A DNA stretch of 64,000 nucleotides from the NCBI RefSeq assembly GCF_963678635.1, contig NC_087067.1, positions 17,243,639 through 17,307,638 on the forward strand, given 5' to 3'. The notes beneath the pieces are model-generated. The model saw only the letters and a list, made by a program, of their open reading frames with translations, did not search any database and had not been told where the DNA came from. Source of the DNA: Symsagittifera roscoffensis (lineage: Eukaryota > Xenacoelomorpha > Acoela > Convolutidae). Positions 43,818 to 57,262 of the stretch are shown here, one piece after another; positions within the stretch are counted from its first letter, which is position 1; the number at the start of each line of letters is the position of its first letter. The translations under genes were made by a program, and so were the position numbers.

Positions 43818-43967
43818 AATATAAGCAGACAAATATGAGGCCGACAATTTTCATTAAAAACAGAAAATTTCCGTTTCAAAACAAAACAGGTCCTGGTCAA
43901 ATTCGAACCTATGGTCTTTGCCGTCCGAGGTGTAGTTGTTGCCTCCAGGCTGTGTGCCAGATATACC
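43818..43967 (-). repeat. SINE-like Y only in unit 3
   Basis: Only the Y paralogue remains. The junction lies inside the shared ATAAGCAGAC block, consistent with loss of Z and X by recombination between paralogues or by slippage there. Confidence 0.5.
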
Positions 43968-45059
43968 AAAAAAACTCGAATTCTTTAAGAACCAAGGTAC
44001 CAACAGAAGTTCAAATGAATTCAAGTTATTACTTAGTAATCAGTAACGGGAAAAATTGTCTAGTACTCGGTAGCAAAACCCTTGCTTATCGCAATGGTAA
44101 AAAAATCCTAGATTGTGTTTTTATTTTGTTTTGATAGATAACAAGTTCAAAAATTAAAAATGGTACGTAGACCATAACCGAAACATGGTTCGAACTCATC
44201 GTCGAAACATATGTCAAGCACAATCTAACGGTCTTTCCCAGTATAGTGACCAACTGAAACAACTCTGAAACAACTGATGTGCTCTTGTTCATCAGCTCAT
44301 TCATAGAGTTACGATTAATATATGAATTTAAAAAAAATGCTCAATCTCTTTCATGCGCATGTTTGAATATTTGATATGATTTATTTACTGGGGCTATAGT
44401 GGGAAAGACCCCAATTTAACTATACGCTGAGCTCAGCCAAACATTATTTGATCACGGTAAAAAAAACAGGTCGAGTGCACTCAAAGCATAGGTCGAGCAA
44501 ATCTTGAAAAACCAGCACACTGAAAAAATGTTGAAATCATTGTCGAAATTTACAGTTTGGTTGACCATGATCGAAACATACGTCAAGCCCGGTCAAAATA
44601 GACTCGATTTTTAATTTTTTATATTAATTTTTTTTTATAGTTTCTATCACAAACTTGACAGTTTGGGCAAAACTTTTCAAGCTCTAAAAACAACTGAATC
44701 AGAGAGTGCGGCAGAAACAAACACAGTTATTTTAAAGAAAATTGTTTAAGCAACCGCAAATAGTTTTCTGAGGTTCCTTTTTAGATACTGAGCGCTAATA
44801 GTTCTGCAAATAGACGATAAAATAACTATTTTTTATAACTGTTATAACTATATAACGAAAACTATAACTATTTTTTGCAATGGTTTTGTTATTTTTGATG
44901 CAAGTGGAAAAACATAAATGAAATTTATACATAGTATTATCATAATGTTTTTGTACTGCTTACTTGCAAATGATTCTAGTCATTCTATTTATAATTCACC
45001 CTGAAGAACGAACTCAAAGGCAGAAATTATAATTTTAACAGAAACTACAATTATAATAA

Positions 45060-45400
45060 TAGGGGCGGATCTAGGATCTTCTCAAGGGGGTGGCGGATTT
45101 TCAAAATAATTTCAACTTTTTGGAATTTGTCGAATTTTGGAAAAAAAACAGGCCAATTAAGTGTTTTTAAGCACTTTTTTGCATAATTTTGACCAAATAA
45201 ATCGCGTTTTTTTCGACGCGCACTCCTCAAAATTTATAAATTTCGGCGCCAAAATCGCCTTTAGAAAAATTTTAGGGTGAGACAGCCAAAAACTGATGTC
45301 CCGAAATTGTGCAAAGGTCTGGGTCGGCAGGGGGTCGAATCCCTTAAGAATAAAAAAGCGTCCACCTGCCCCACCCCCTCCTCCCCTAAATCCTCTGGTG
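45060..45400. mobile_element. hAT-type MITE c in unit 3
   Basis: Orthologous to the copy at 31667, with an extra short AATTTGTCGAATTTT piece also present in part in units 4 and 5. Confidence 0.6.
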
Positions 45401-47299
45401 ATTTTAGATGTGATATTTTCATTAAACGTCTAATCAAACCTCGATTACGGTTGAAATATGCATCAACACGGTAAAAATACACAATTAGATTTGACAAAAG
45501 TGTTTTTTTTATAATAGTGTTAACGATTCATTTGCTTGCTAGCCAAAAATTGGCTAACTTTTTTTTGAAATTGAACTGAATTTGAATTCGATGTAGGTCT
45601 GAATAATTACAGATTTTTTATCAAAAAAATGAAATATCTACATCACAAATGCTTTACAGCTTATTCAACCCTTCAGGAAGCATCGCTTTAGTTACCTAGA
45701 ACAGACAAAGGGCACTAAAATGAAAATTATTGATAGTAAAAAAGTGAAAACGAACCATAATTATCACGACGTAAAAATTGTCATTTTAGAAAAGTTTTGT
45801 TGTTATAACCGTGGCTGGCACAATCAGCTTGCTATCATTGTTTTGATCTATTTTGTCTGAGAAAAGGAAAGCCTCAGTGCGTAGCCACTTTTTAGAAAAT
45901 TGATATTGCTTGGCTCGGGAAAATTTAAAAAAAATTAGTAAATTAAGTTTATTTAAACAACTCATTTTCAATCGAGAAAAAATCTCATTTGATAATAAAA
46001 CCAGCACTTTTCAATATTAGAGCTTTGGACACTGAAAGTAACCAAATTGAATAAAGTTTGAATATTTTTGTCGAGAAATTTGGTCAAATCGTACCCCAGT
46101 CCCGGCGACAATGCCATAGTGGAATCTGGTTTGTGTCGAACAAAAAATAATTGCTTTTTTTAGTAAAAACATAACCAAATATAGTCGAGACGTTTAAAAT
46201 GCAACAACGAAAGCCAAGCAGAACATTCATCCTATTCAAAATGCTTTTGAAGCTCCTACATAAACATGCGTAAGATCCTACGTAAAAATTCCTACGTAAC
46301 ATGCTTGTAATTTTTTTTTCATAAACTCGCCACAATGTTAAATTTTTTTCTTCCATAAAAATATTCTCAGCCATATCAGCTGTAAAATCTAAGCGGTGTA
46401 GTAGTTCTATCTTTGTTTATTGTAAAAGATTAAACACCATGCAAAAACAAACTACCCGATTAAAATTTCTCTTGAAAAAGCGCTAGTGTTACAACTTAAA
46501 TTTTGTCATGCATGATATTTTCTCAAATTTTTTTCTCAAATCCAATTTTTTCTCAAATTAAATTGATATGGGCTTGAGTATATTGACAATTTAACTTTTG
46601 TCAAGCATGATATTTTCTAATATCTTTTTTTCAAGTCTAATATTTTTTTGATTTAACTTGATCTGTGCTCGAGTATCTTGAGTTGTTTGGTGCCAAACTT
46701 TCTGGAAATTTTGAAGAATTGTGATTTTTTCTATGTTTTACTCTATTTTGTTTCACTATTTGAGTTATTTTTCAAGTTCTATAACATACGTTTTTCCTGA
46801 ATTTCTGAAACTCTCCGTTTATTGCAACTTTTTTGGTTCAGTCGTTTTTTCAGGCTGCCCTATAATTCCTCGTGCATTCCAAGTTCTTCCTGAAAAAAAT
46901 TATTCGAAATGATTTATGCGGAATTTCATGGCTATTTTGATAAATTGAACAGGTGAGACAAAATGCAGTTACAAAAATATGTCTCAGTTTCAAAATTCCA
47001 GCTTCTAGTTTCATATTTTTCTTAGCAATTGAAGCAAATACTTGCGAATGAGCCAAAAATGCGTATGCGAATGAGTATCAAGTTTGAAAATAATTTTGGA
47101 AAAACAAATTGAATTTTGCAAGATGAACAAACTAACAATTGTGAGCAGATTTGATCTTCATACTCTAGATCGCAACATCACGAATTTAGCTCAAATAACA
47201 AGTAAAGCAACTAAAAAACTGGAAACTTGAAACGTGGTGTGATAGTGTAAAATAGCGCTAAAAATATGTTTTTTTGTGATCTTTTCAAATAAAAGAATC

Positions 47300-47723
47300 C
47301 AGGGCAGATCTAGTTTTCTAGAAGGGGAGACGGGGAGGGGGTTTTGATGGATTTTCAGGAAATTTCCTAAAATTTTGTTGAATTTTTTTAGGTTAACCAG
47401 CAGTTTTCCGGAGCGCTCCTATAACGCACGCTATAAAAACCTTGTTTGGACAAAACTTTCTGCGCCGCAGGCAAATAAAAAAAAAAACGGGTCAAAACTC
47501 TGGGCATTTTTGAAAAAATATTTTTTTTCGGTACGCGCTCTCCTTCAAAATTAAAATATATTGGTGCCAAGAGATCCTTAAGAAAAATTTTAGGGTTGGT
47601 CTCCGAATAAGAATGATGTCATTGATTAATATCAAAGGATAACCCTGTGATCGGTGAGAGGTTGAATCCCTGAGGGAAAAGGAGAGGGCGTCAGCCAACC
47701 CCTCCCCCTCAAATCCGCCCCTG
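47300..47723. mobile_element. hAT-type MITE d in unit 3
   Basis: Orthologous to the copy at 40449, with the same terminal motifs. Confidence 0.6.
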
Positions 47724-48744
47724 AAAACAATGTTCCAAGCCTGAGTTTTATGAGGCAGGAAAGAAGGTGCCGGAAGTAGAGCCGGCCCCACATGAACCAA
47801 AAAAACCTGAGACCCAATGCAGAGATTGGGAATTTTATCTCGGGCAAATCGAAGAGTCACCCTTAACCAGGCAAGGTTGCCTGGTGCTTTTCCCCAGGGC
47901 TCGTATTTAGAAACATAGGGTCACTTCATAGAGTACTTCATAGCCATTTAGGAAAACTTGGGATATGAGTTTCACGGCCTCAAACTGATTAAACAATTTT
48001 TCATCTCCTCGATAAAACTGACATTCCTCATTAATTGAAAACAGGTTTGAAACTTCGTAGTGTTTTGCTTAAATGCGTAACCGAAGAGTTAAGCAATTTC
48101 ACATAATTGGTCGAAGAAATACTAAAAACACTCATCTCCATTTAAAAAGAACCATGAGAAGATCAATTTTAGTGTCTAAAAATCAATTTCAATCAGTTTA
48201 ATTATCAGCCCCTGTTAATTAACAACGAGTTATGGGGGACCAAATTTGTTAAGACATCATGGGAAGCAGATAGTTAACAAGAGCTGGTTGATTTTGTAAT
48301 TTTAAAAAAGTAGTTTCACGTGTTGCCGCTGCACTGTAGGATAGCTAAGATAATTTCCAACAGCAACTTTTTAGGTATAATTCTGCTAAAGAAAATCAAG
48401 GCAAAGTTGAAAATTCAATCAGGAACCCTTGATTTTTGCAGGCAGAGCCTTTCATTTTGTGATTGACCTTCAGGTCAAGCAGCACAAAAAAAAATTACAA
48501 AGAGGCAAAGCTGAGCAATGCGCCACTTGCGATACAAAACTGATTGATTATCATTAAAACCAAACGGGAAAAAGATAAAATGAAAATAAAACTTCAAATG
48601 TTTTTTTTTGTCCATGAAAATTGCAGCAAAGTATCAAAAGCCCAAAGTATCAAAAAAAAATACCTGTACCAATGAAACTAAACAAGAAGTTTTTGGAACG
48701 AGAGAAAAAAAATAAAAAATCGACTACTTGGAGCACTTTTTTAA

Positions 48745-49451
48745 GCTGACAAAATTAAGCAGACAGACAATAATCTAAATTAGCCGAAACTTTTCAAAAA
48801 GCAAAAAAAAAGAGTCTCGACTAGAATCGAACTCCCGGGTTTTTGTTGTCTTTTACATGGCTGTTAAAGTAACTTGAAAGAAAAAATCAAGCAATGGGAA
48901 CTAAGCCGACAAAAATAAACAAGCGGACGATAACCAGAAAAAGCAAAAAGACTGTAGTTAACAAAAAAAACAGTTCCCGGCTAAATTTGGACCAACAAGC
49001 TTTGCCGAATCAAGCAGTTGTGTTACTTCTATGCCAGTTGTTCCCTCCGTATGGTTGATCGAAATTAATTTTATAACGTCGACAAGAGAAGAACATAATC
49101 AAACTATAAAAAAAAAATTTCCCCACAAAAAACTCGCAAACAAAAAATTTTCGATTCTCAAAAGCAGCAAAAGGAACTCACTCAGTAAACAATAAAAGCC
49201 AAAACCGATTGAGTGGAAAAAACGAAATTCAAACGAAAAACATTTCACAAATCGATTTGAAAAATTACAACAAATAAAAAAATGATATTTTTAGCCGACA
49301 AAATATAAGCAGACAAATATGAGGCCGACAATTTTTATTAAAAACAGAAAATTTCCGTTTCAAAACAAAACAGGTCCTGGTCAAATTCGAACCTATGGTC
49401 TTTGCCGTCCGAGGTGTAGTTGTTGCCTCCAGGCTGTGTGCCAGATATACC
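48745..49451 (-). repeat. SINE-like Z, X, Y in unit 4
   Basis: Z about 48745-48855, X about 48898-49055, Y about 49294-49451. X shares the variant ATGGGAACTAAGCCGAC with unit 6. Confidence 0.5.
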
Positions 49452-49646
49452 AAAAAAACTCGAATTCTTTAAGAACCAAGGTACCAACAGAAGTTCAAAT
49501 GAATTCAAGTTATTACTTAGTAATCAGTAACGGGAAAAATTGTCTAGTACTCGGTAGCAAAACCCTTGCTTATCGCAATGGTAAAAAAAATCCTAGATTG
49601 TGTTTTTATTTTGTTTTGCAAGTTCAAAAATTAAAAACGGTAATAA

Positions 49647-49980
49647 TAGGGGCGGATCTAGGATCTTCTCAAGGGGGTGGCGGATTTTCAAAATTATTTC
49701 AACTTTTTGGAATTTGTGGAAAAAAAACAGGCCAATTAAGTGTTTTTAAGCACTTTTTTGCATAATTTTGACCAAATAAATCAAAATTTATTTATTTTCG
49801 CACTCCTCAAAATTTATAAATTTCGGCGCCAAAATCGCCTTTAGAAAAATTTTAGGATGAGACAGCCAAAAACTGATGTCTCGAAATTGTGCAAAGGTCT
49901 GGGTCGGCAGGGGGTCGAATCCCTTAAGAATAAAAAAGCGTCCACCTGCCCCACCCCCTCCTCCCCTAAATCCTCTGGTG
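49647..49980. mobile_element. hAT-type MITE c in unit 4
   Basis: Orthologous to the copy at 31667. It lies almost directly after the Y region because module B is missing. Confidence 0.6.
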
Positions 49981-51574
49981 ATTTTAGATGTGATATTTTC
50001 ATTAAACGTCTAATCAAACCTCGATTACGGTTGAAATATGCATCAACACGGTAAAAATACACAATTAGATTTGACAAAAGTGTTTTTTTTATAATAGTGT
50101 TAACGATTCATTTGCTTGCTAGCCAAAAATTGGCTAACTTTTTTTTGAAATTGAACTGAATTTGAATTCGATGTAGGTCTGAATAATTACAGATTTTTTA
50201 TCAAAAAAATGAAATATCTACATCACAAATGCTTTACAGCTTGTTCAACCCTTCAGGAAGCATCCCTTTAGTTACCTAGAACAGACAAAGGGAACTAAAT
50301 GAAAACTATTGATAGTAAAAAAGTGAAAACGAACCATAATTATCACGACGTAAAAATTGCCATTTTAGAAAAGTTTTGTTGTTATAACCGTGGCTGGCAC
50401 AATCAGCTTGCTATCATTGTTTTGATCTATTTTGTCTGAGAAAAGGAAAGCCTCAGTGCGCAGCCACTTTTTAGAAAATTGATATTGCTTGGCTCGGGAA
50501 AATTTAAAAAAAAATTAGTAAATTAAGTTTATTTAAACAACTCATTTTCAATCGAGAAAAAATCTCATTTGATAATAAAACCAGCACTTTTCAATATTAG
50601 AGCTTTGGACACTGAAAGTAACCAAATTGAATAAAGTTTGAATATTTTTGTCGAGAAATTTGGTCAAATCGTACCCCAGTCCCGGCGACAATGCCATAGT
50701 GGAATCTGGTTTGTGTCGAACAAAAAATAATTGCTTTTTTTAGTAAAAACATAACCAATTATAGTCGAGACGTTTAAAATGCAACAACGAAAGCCAAGCA
50801 GAACATTCATCCTATTCAAAACGCTTTTGAAGCTCCTACGTAAACATGCGTAAGATCCTACGTAAAAAGTCCTACGTAACATGCTTGTAATTTTTTTTTC
50901 ATAAACTCGCCACAATGTTAAATTTTTTTCTTCCATAAAAATATTCTCAGCCATATCAGCTGTAAAATCTAAGCGGTGTAGTAGTTCTATCTTTGTAAAA
51001 GATTGAACACCATGCAAAAACAAACTACCCGATTAAAATTTCTCTTGAAAAAGCGCTAGTGTTACAACTTAAGTTTTGTCATGCATGATATTTTCTCAAA
51101 TTTTTTTCTCAAATCTAATTTTTTCTCAAATTAAATTGATATGGGCTTGAGTATATTGACAATTTAACTTTTGTCAAGCATGATATTTTCTAATATCTTT
51201 TTTTCAAGTCTAATATTTTTTTGATTTAACTTGATCTGTGCTCGAGTAACTTGATCTGTGCTCAAAATTCCAGCTTCTAGTTTCATATTTTTCTTAGCAA
51301 TTGAAGCAAATACTTGCGAATGAGCCAAAAATGCGTATGCGAATGAGTATCAAGTTTGAAAATAATTTTGGAAAAACAAAATGAATTTTGCAAGATGAAC
51401 AAACTAACAATTGTGAGCAGATTTGATCTTCATACTCTAGATCGCAACATCACGAGTTTAGCTCAAATAACATGTAAAGCAACTAAAAAACTGGAAACTT
51501 GAAACGTGGTGTGATAGTGTAAAATAGCGCTAAAAAATATGTTTTTTTTTGTGATGTTTTCAAATAAAAGAATC

Positions 51575-52001
51575 CAGGGCAGATCTAGGGTTTTCTAGAA
51601 GGGGAGACGGGGAGGGGGTTTTGATGGATTTTCAGGAAATTTCCTAAAATTTTCTTGAATTTTTTTAGGTTAACCAGCAGTTTTCCGGAGCGCTCCTATA
51701 ACGCACGCTATAAAAACCTTGTTTGGACAAAACTTTCTGCGCCGCAGGCAAATCCAAAAAAAAAACGGGTCAAAACTCTGGGCATTTTCGGAAAAATATT
51801 TTTTTTCGGTACGCGCTCTCCTTCAAAATTAAAATATATTGGTGCCAAGAGATCCTTAAGAAAAATTTTAGGGTTGGTCTACGAATAAGAATGATGTCAT
51901 TGATTAATATCAAAGGATAACCCTGTGATCGGTGAGAGGTTGAATCCCTGAGGGAAAAGGAGAGGGCGTCAGCCAACCCCTCCCCCTCAAATCCGCCCCT
52001 G
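51575..52001. mobile_element. hAT-type MITE d in unit 4
   Basis: Orthologous to the copy at 40449. Confidence 0.6.
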
Positions 52002-55000
52002 AAAACAATGTTCCAAGCCTGAGTTTTATGAGGCAGAGAAAAGAAGGTGCCGGAAGTAGAGCCGGCCCCACATGAACCAAAAAAACCTGAGACCCAATGC
52101 AGAGATTGGGAATTTTATCTCGGGCAAATCGAAGAGTCACCCTTAACCAGGCAAGGTTGCCTGGTGCTTTTCTCCAGGGCTCGTATTTAGAAACATAGGG
52201 TCACTGAGTACTTCATAGCCATTTAGGAAAACTTGGGATATGAGTTTCACGGCCTCAAACTGATTAAACAATTTTTCATCTCCTCGTCAAAACTGACATT
52301 CCTCATTGATTGAAAACAGGTTTGAAACTTCGTAGTGTTTTGCTTAAATGCGTAACCGAAGGGTTCAACAATTTCACATAATTGGTCGAAGAAATACTAA
52401 AAACACTCATCTCCATTTAAAAAGAACCATGAGAAGATCAATTTTAGTGTCTAAAAATCAATTTCAATCAGTTTAAGCAAAAATCTATCTAATCAAAAAG
52501 GGTCAAACAAATGTAACGGGTCATCTCAAATCAATTTAGTTGGATTTTGTAAAATTTCTGATGGATTTTAATGAGTCCAAAAATCCATCCAAATTTATTT
52601 CAATCTATTTTTCAGACACCTAAACCGATCCAATACTTACAGAAAAGATCGATTTAGATCGATTTACAATCCACTGTAGTTCGTTAAATCTACATTGTTA
52701 ATCAGTTTGGATTGATTTAAAATTATTTAAAATCAATTTGAATTAATTTGAAACCGTTTTGTGTGTATACTTACAACTGAACAGACTTGTTATATACTCC
52801 CAAAAATTCATTCTTATAATCCCAAAACAGAAGCGCTCACACTTGTCCTCTAGAAATCACAATGATGAAGCTAACAAGAAGCAATAGTTTGCTTACTGAT
52901 TAAGAAATTAAAAAATCAAAAAAAAGTGATCAACTGGTTAAAAACTTTTTTCCTCCAGTTTTGGTCTAACAAAAGATACGAAACCGAGCTGACAAAAACG
53001 CTTATTATAAAATTTTTACTATGAAAACAATGCTTATCATTCTATTTTATACTATTGCATAGACCAAAAAAATTGATAGTATGAAATATGCGTGATAAAC
53101 ATTGTTTCATACTTTGTAATTATATAATTTTTCCTCATTTTGGAATTAAATAATAAGATTTTGTAATACTTTGTATCACGAAACTTTTATAAAAGTAGCA
53201 AAAGCATTTTTTGCTCTATGAATTTGCATGATAAGCATTTTTTCCTTACTATGAAGCTGTATGATAAGCATTTTTTCATTCAAAAAATATGAAATTTTTT
53301 GTTATAAAGTTTTGTGTTTCATCGGAAACACATTAACCAAGCATTTACTGCCATACAAAACACCCAGAGTGTAACTGAAACTCAATTGTAACTGCATTTG
53401 TCATGTTTGTTATCAGTTTCACACAGAATTACATACCAAACTTTTTTGGTGGTTGAGCAAAAAGGCCTGTTTTTTTCTTAGAAATTTGTCTTTATCTTAA
53501 AATTTGAAAACAAAAAAGTTGAGATTTTTTAAAACTTGCTCAGATTTTTGGAATTTTTGAGTTTAAACCTGGACTACGTTATAGACTCAAAAAATCAAAT
53601 TTTGCGTGCATTTTTTTTTACTAAATGTACATTTGAGTACAGAAACAAGTTTGAAAACAAGAAAAGGGGAAAGCTATCCTCAATTTTGTTTTTTTATTTT
53701 GTATAGAAAAAGGCATGACATACTATTTTCATACATGAATTGTATGATCAGCATTTTTTTTTTAGAAAAAAAATTTTTTTTTGTGGCAAAGTTGCTCTCA
53801 TGTAGCTAAAACTACCACAAGTTTGTCAAAACTACCACTAATTTGCCAAAATTACCACCAAAGCTATTAAAAATAAATTTCGAAGAAAAAAGATTGAAAA
53901 ATGCTTGTCACACAATTTTTTCTATGAAATTGTATGATAAGCATTTTTTCTCTGAATGTCAACCGGGGTTATCGGATGTACCAATAAGGAGCTCCGAATA
54001 TCCAGATGAAGATGTGACATTTTGATATGAATCTGGAGTGCGACAGTTTAGCTGAACTGACAAAAGTAATATAACCAAATTTCTCTATCTTAACTTAATT
54101 TTTCAAATGAAGTTCTCTTTGGTATTTTGCAATTAGTTTATCATAAAAAAGTTATTCTTTCTATTCGTTTTCTTAGTCAATGCTTCGATCTACTTGAGTA
54201 GACTGGTGTGGAGCTAGATCTTTGCTGGTGTTTTTTGTGCAGATGTCTGTACGTGAAATTTTTAATCTCAAGGTTGAATTTAGTTGGTTTAGCATTGGTT
54301 GATTTTACAGTTTTATGATTTAAAAGGGCGAAAATAACTTTTTTTAAAATATGATTTCAGATGGCTTGCTGTTTTTCTGCTTCGCTTTTTGCTATATGAT
54401 ATGTGTATTCGGTATGAAATCTCAACAATTTTGTAGTTTGAACTTGATTATCAAGTTGCTAGTTAATTATGTAAAAACTTCAATTAACTTTTTGATTTTG
54501 CAGCGAATTTAAGATCTTTCAAGCCTGTCTAAGCATATGCTATCTAACCCCCTGCCCCTGTTAATTAACAACGAGTTATGGGGGACCAAATTTGTTAAGA
54601 CATCATGGGAAGCAGATAGTTAACAAGAGCTGGTTGATTTTGTAATTTTAAAAAAGTAGTTTCACGTGTTGCCGCTGCACTGTAGGATAGCTAAGATAAT
54701 TTCCAACAGCAACTTTTTAGGTATAATTCTGCTAAAGAAAATCAAGGCAAAGTTGAAAATTCAATCAGGAACCCTTGATTTTTGCAGGCAGAGCCTTTCA
54801 TTTTGTGATTTACCTTCAGGTCAAGCAGCACAAAAAAACATTACAAAGAGGCAAAGCTGAGCAATGCGCCACTTGCGATACAAAACTGATTGATTATCAT
54901 TAAAACCAAACGGGAAAAAGATAAAATGAAAATAAAACTTCAAATGTTTTTTTTTGTCCATGAAAATTGCAGCAAAGTATCAAAAGCCCAAAGTATCAAA

Positions 55001-55089
55001 AAAAAAATACCTGTACCAATGAAACTAAACAAGAAGTTTTTGGAACGAGAGAAAACAAAATAAAAAATCGACTACTTGGAGCACTTTTT

Positions 55090-55817
55090 TAAGCTGACAA
55101 AATTAAGCAGACAGACAATAATCTAAATTAGCCGTAACATTTCAAAAAGTAAAAAAAAGAGTCTCGACTAGAATCGAACTCCCGAGTTTTGTTGTCTCTT
55201 AAATGGCTGTTAAAGTAACTTGAAAGAAAAAACTAAGCAATGAGAACTAAGCCGACAAAAACAAACAGGCGGACGATAACCAGAAAAAGCAAAAAGACTG
55301 TAGTTAACAAACAAAAAAACAGTTCCCGGCTAAATTCGGACCAACAAGCTTTGCCGCCTCAAGCAGTTGTGTTACTTCTATGCCAGTTGTTCCCTCCGTA
55401 TGGTTGATCGAAATTAATTTTATAATTAGCAAGCTGTAACAAAGTCGACAAGAGAAGAACATAATCAAACAATAAAAAAAAAATTTCCCCACAAAAAACT
55501 CCCAAACAAAAAATGTTCGAGTCTCAAACGCAGCAAAAGGAACTCACTCAGTAGACAATAAAAGCCAAAACCGATTGAGTAGAAAAAACGAAATTCAAAC
55601 GAAAAACATTTCACAAATCGATTTGAAAAATTACAACAAATAAAAAAATGATTTTTTTAGCCGACAAAATATAAGCAGACAAATATGAGGCCGACAATTT
55701 TTATTAAAAACAGAAAATTTCCGTTTCAAAACAAAACAGGTCCTGGTCAAATTCGAACCTATGGTCTTTGCCGTCCGAGGTGTAGTTGTTGCCTCCAGGC
55801 TGTGTGCCAGATATACC
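55090..55817 (-). repeat. SINE-like Z, X, Y in unit 5
   Basis: Z about 55090-55200, X about 55245-55402, Y about 55659-55817. The sequence is closest to unit 2. Confidence 0.5.
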
Positions 55818-56908
55818 AAAAAACTCGAATTCTTTAAGAACCAAGGTACCAACAGAAGTTCAAATGAATTCAAATTATTACTTAGTAAATAGTAACGGGA
55901 AAAATTGTCTAGTACCCGGTAGCAAAACCCTTGCTTATCGCAATGGTAAAAAAAATCCTAGATTGTGTTTTTATTTTGTTTTGATAGTTAACAAGTTCAA
56001 AAATTAAAAACGGTACGTAGACCATAACCGACACATGGTTCGAACTCATCGTCGAAACATATGTCGAGCACAATCTAACGGTCTTTCCCATTATAGTGAC
56101 CAACTGAAACAACTCTGAAACAACTGATGTGCTCTTGTTCATCAGCTCATTCATAGAGTTACGATTATATATGCATTTAAAAAAACGCTCAATCTCTTTC
56201 ATGCGCATGTTTGTTTATTTGATATGATTTATTTACTGGGGCTATAGTGGGAAAGACCCCAATTTAACTATACGCTGAGCTCAGCCAAACATTATTTGAT
56301 CACGATAAAAAAAACCAGGTCGAGTGCACTCAAAGCATAGGTCGAGCAAATCTTGAAAAACCAGCACACTGAAAAAATGTTGAAATCATTGTCGAAATTT
56401 ACAGTTTGGTTGACCATGATCGAAACATACGTCAAGCCCGGTCAAAATAGACTCGATTTTTAAAACTTTTTTTAAATTTTTTTAAATAGTTTCTATCACA
56501 AACTTGACAGTTTGGGCAAAACTTTTCAAGCTCTAAAAACAACTGAATCAGAGAGTGCGGCAGAAACAAACACAGTTATTTTAAAGAAAATTGTTTAAGC
56601 AACCGCAAATAGTTTTCTGGGGTTCCTTTTTAGATACTGAGCGCTAATAGTTCTGCAAATAGACGATAAAATAACTATTTTTTATAACTATTATAACTAT
56701 ATAACGAAAACTATAACTATTTTTTGCAATGGTTTTGTTATTTTTGATGCAAGTGGAAAAACATAAATGAAATTTATACATAGTATTATCATAATGTTTT
56801 TGTACTGCTTACTTGCAAATGATTCTAGTCATTCTATTTATAATTCACCCTGAAGAACGAACTCAAAGGCAGAAATTATAATTTTAACAGAAACTACAAT
56901 TATAATAA

Positions 56909-57262
56909 TAGGGGCGGATCTAGGATCTTCTCAAGGGGGTGGCGGATTTTCAAAATAATTTCATTTTTTTGGAATTTGTCGACTTTTGTCGACTTCTTTT
57001 TGGAAAAAAAAAACAGGCCAATTAAGTGTTTTTAAGCACTTTTTGCATAATTTTGACCAAATAAATCGCGTTTTTTTCGACGCGCACTCCTCAAAATTTA
57101 TAAATTTCGGCGCCAAAATCGACTTTAGAAAAATTTTAGGGTGAGACAGCCAAAAACTGATGTCTCGAAATTGTGCAAAGGTCTGGGTCGGCAGGGGGTC
57201 GAATCCCTTAAGAATAAAAAAGCGTCCACCTGCCCCACCCCCTCCTCCCCTAAATCCTCGTT
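56909..57262. mobile_element. hAT-type MITE c in unit 5
   Basis: Orthologous to the copy at 31667. It includes a duplicated TTTGTCGAC segment near 56977-56995, and its right end is eroded. Confidence 0.58.

Larger units (their letters stand above)
43555..48321. repeat. Megarepeat unit 3 (4767 bp, lacks Z, X and most of E/F)
   Basis: Same anchor and module order as unit 2. A junction near 43817 joins A directly to Y, and one near 48203 joins the middle of E to the last part of F. B, MITE c, C, D and MITE d are present. Confidence 0.92.
48322..54667. repeat. Megarepeat unit 4 (6346 bp, lacks B and part of D)
   Basis: A, Z, X and Y are present. A junction near 49640 joins the end of the Y-adjacent region to MITE c, removing about 1 kb of B. 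Another near 51250, at a repeated ACTTGATCTGTGCTC, removes part of D. MITE d, E and F are complete. Confidence 0.92.
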
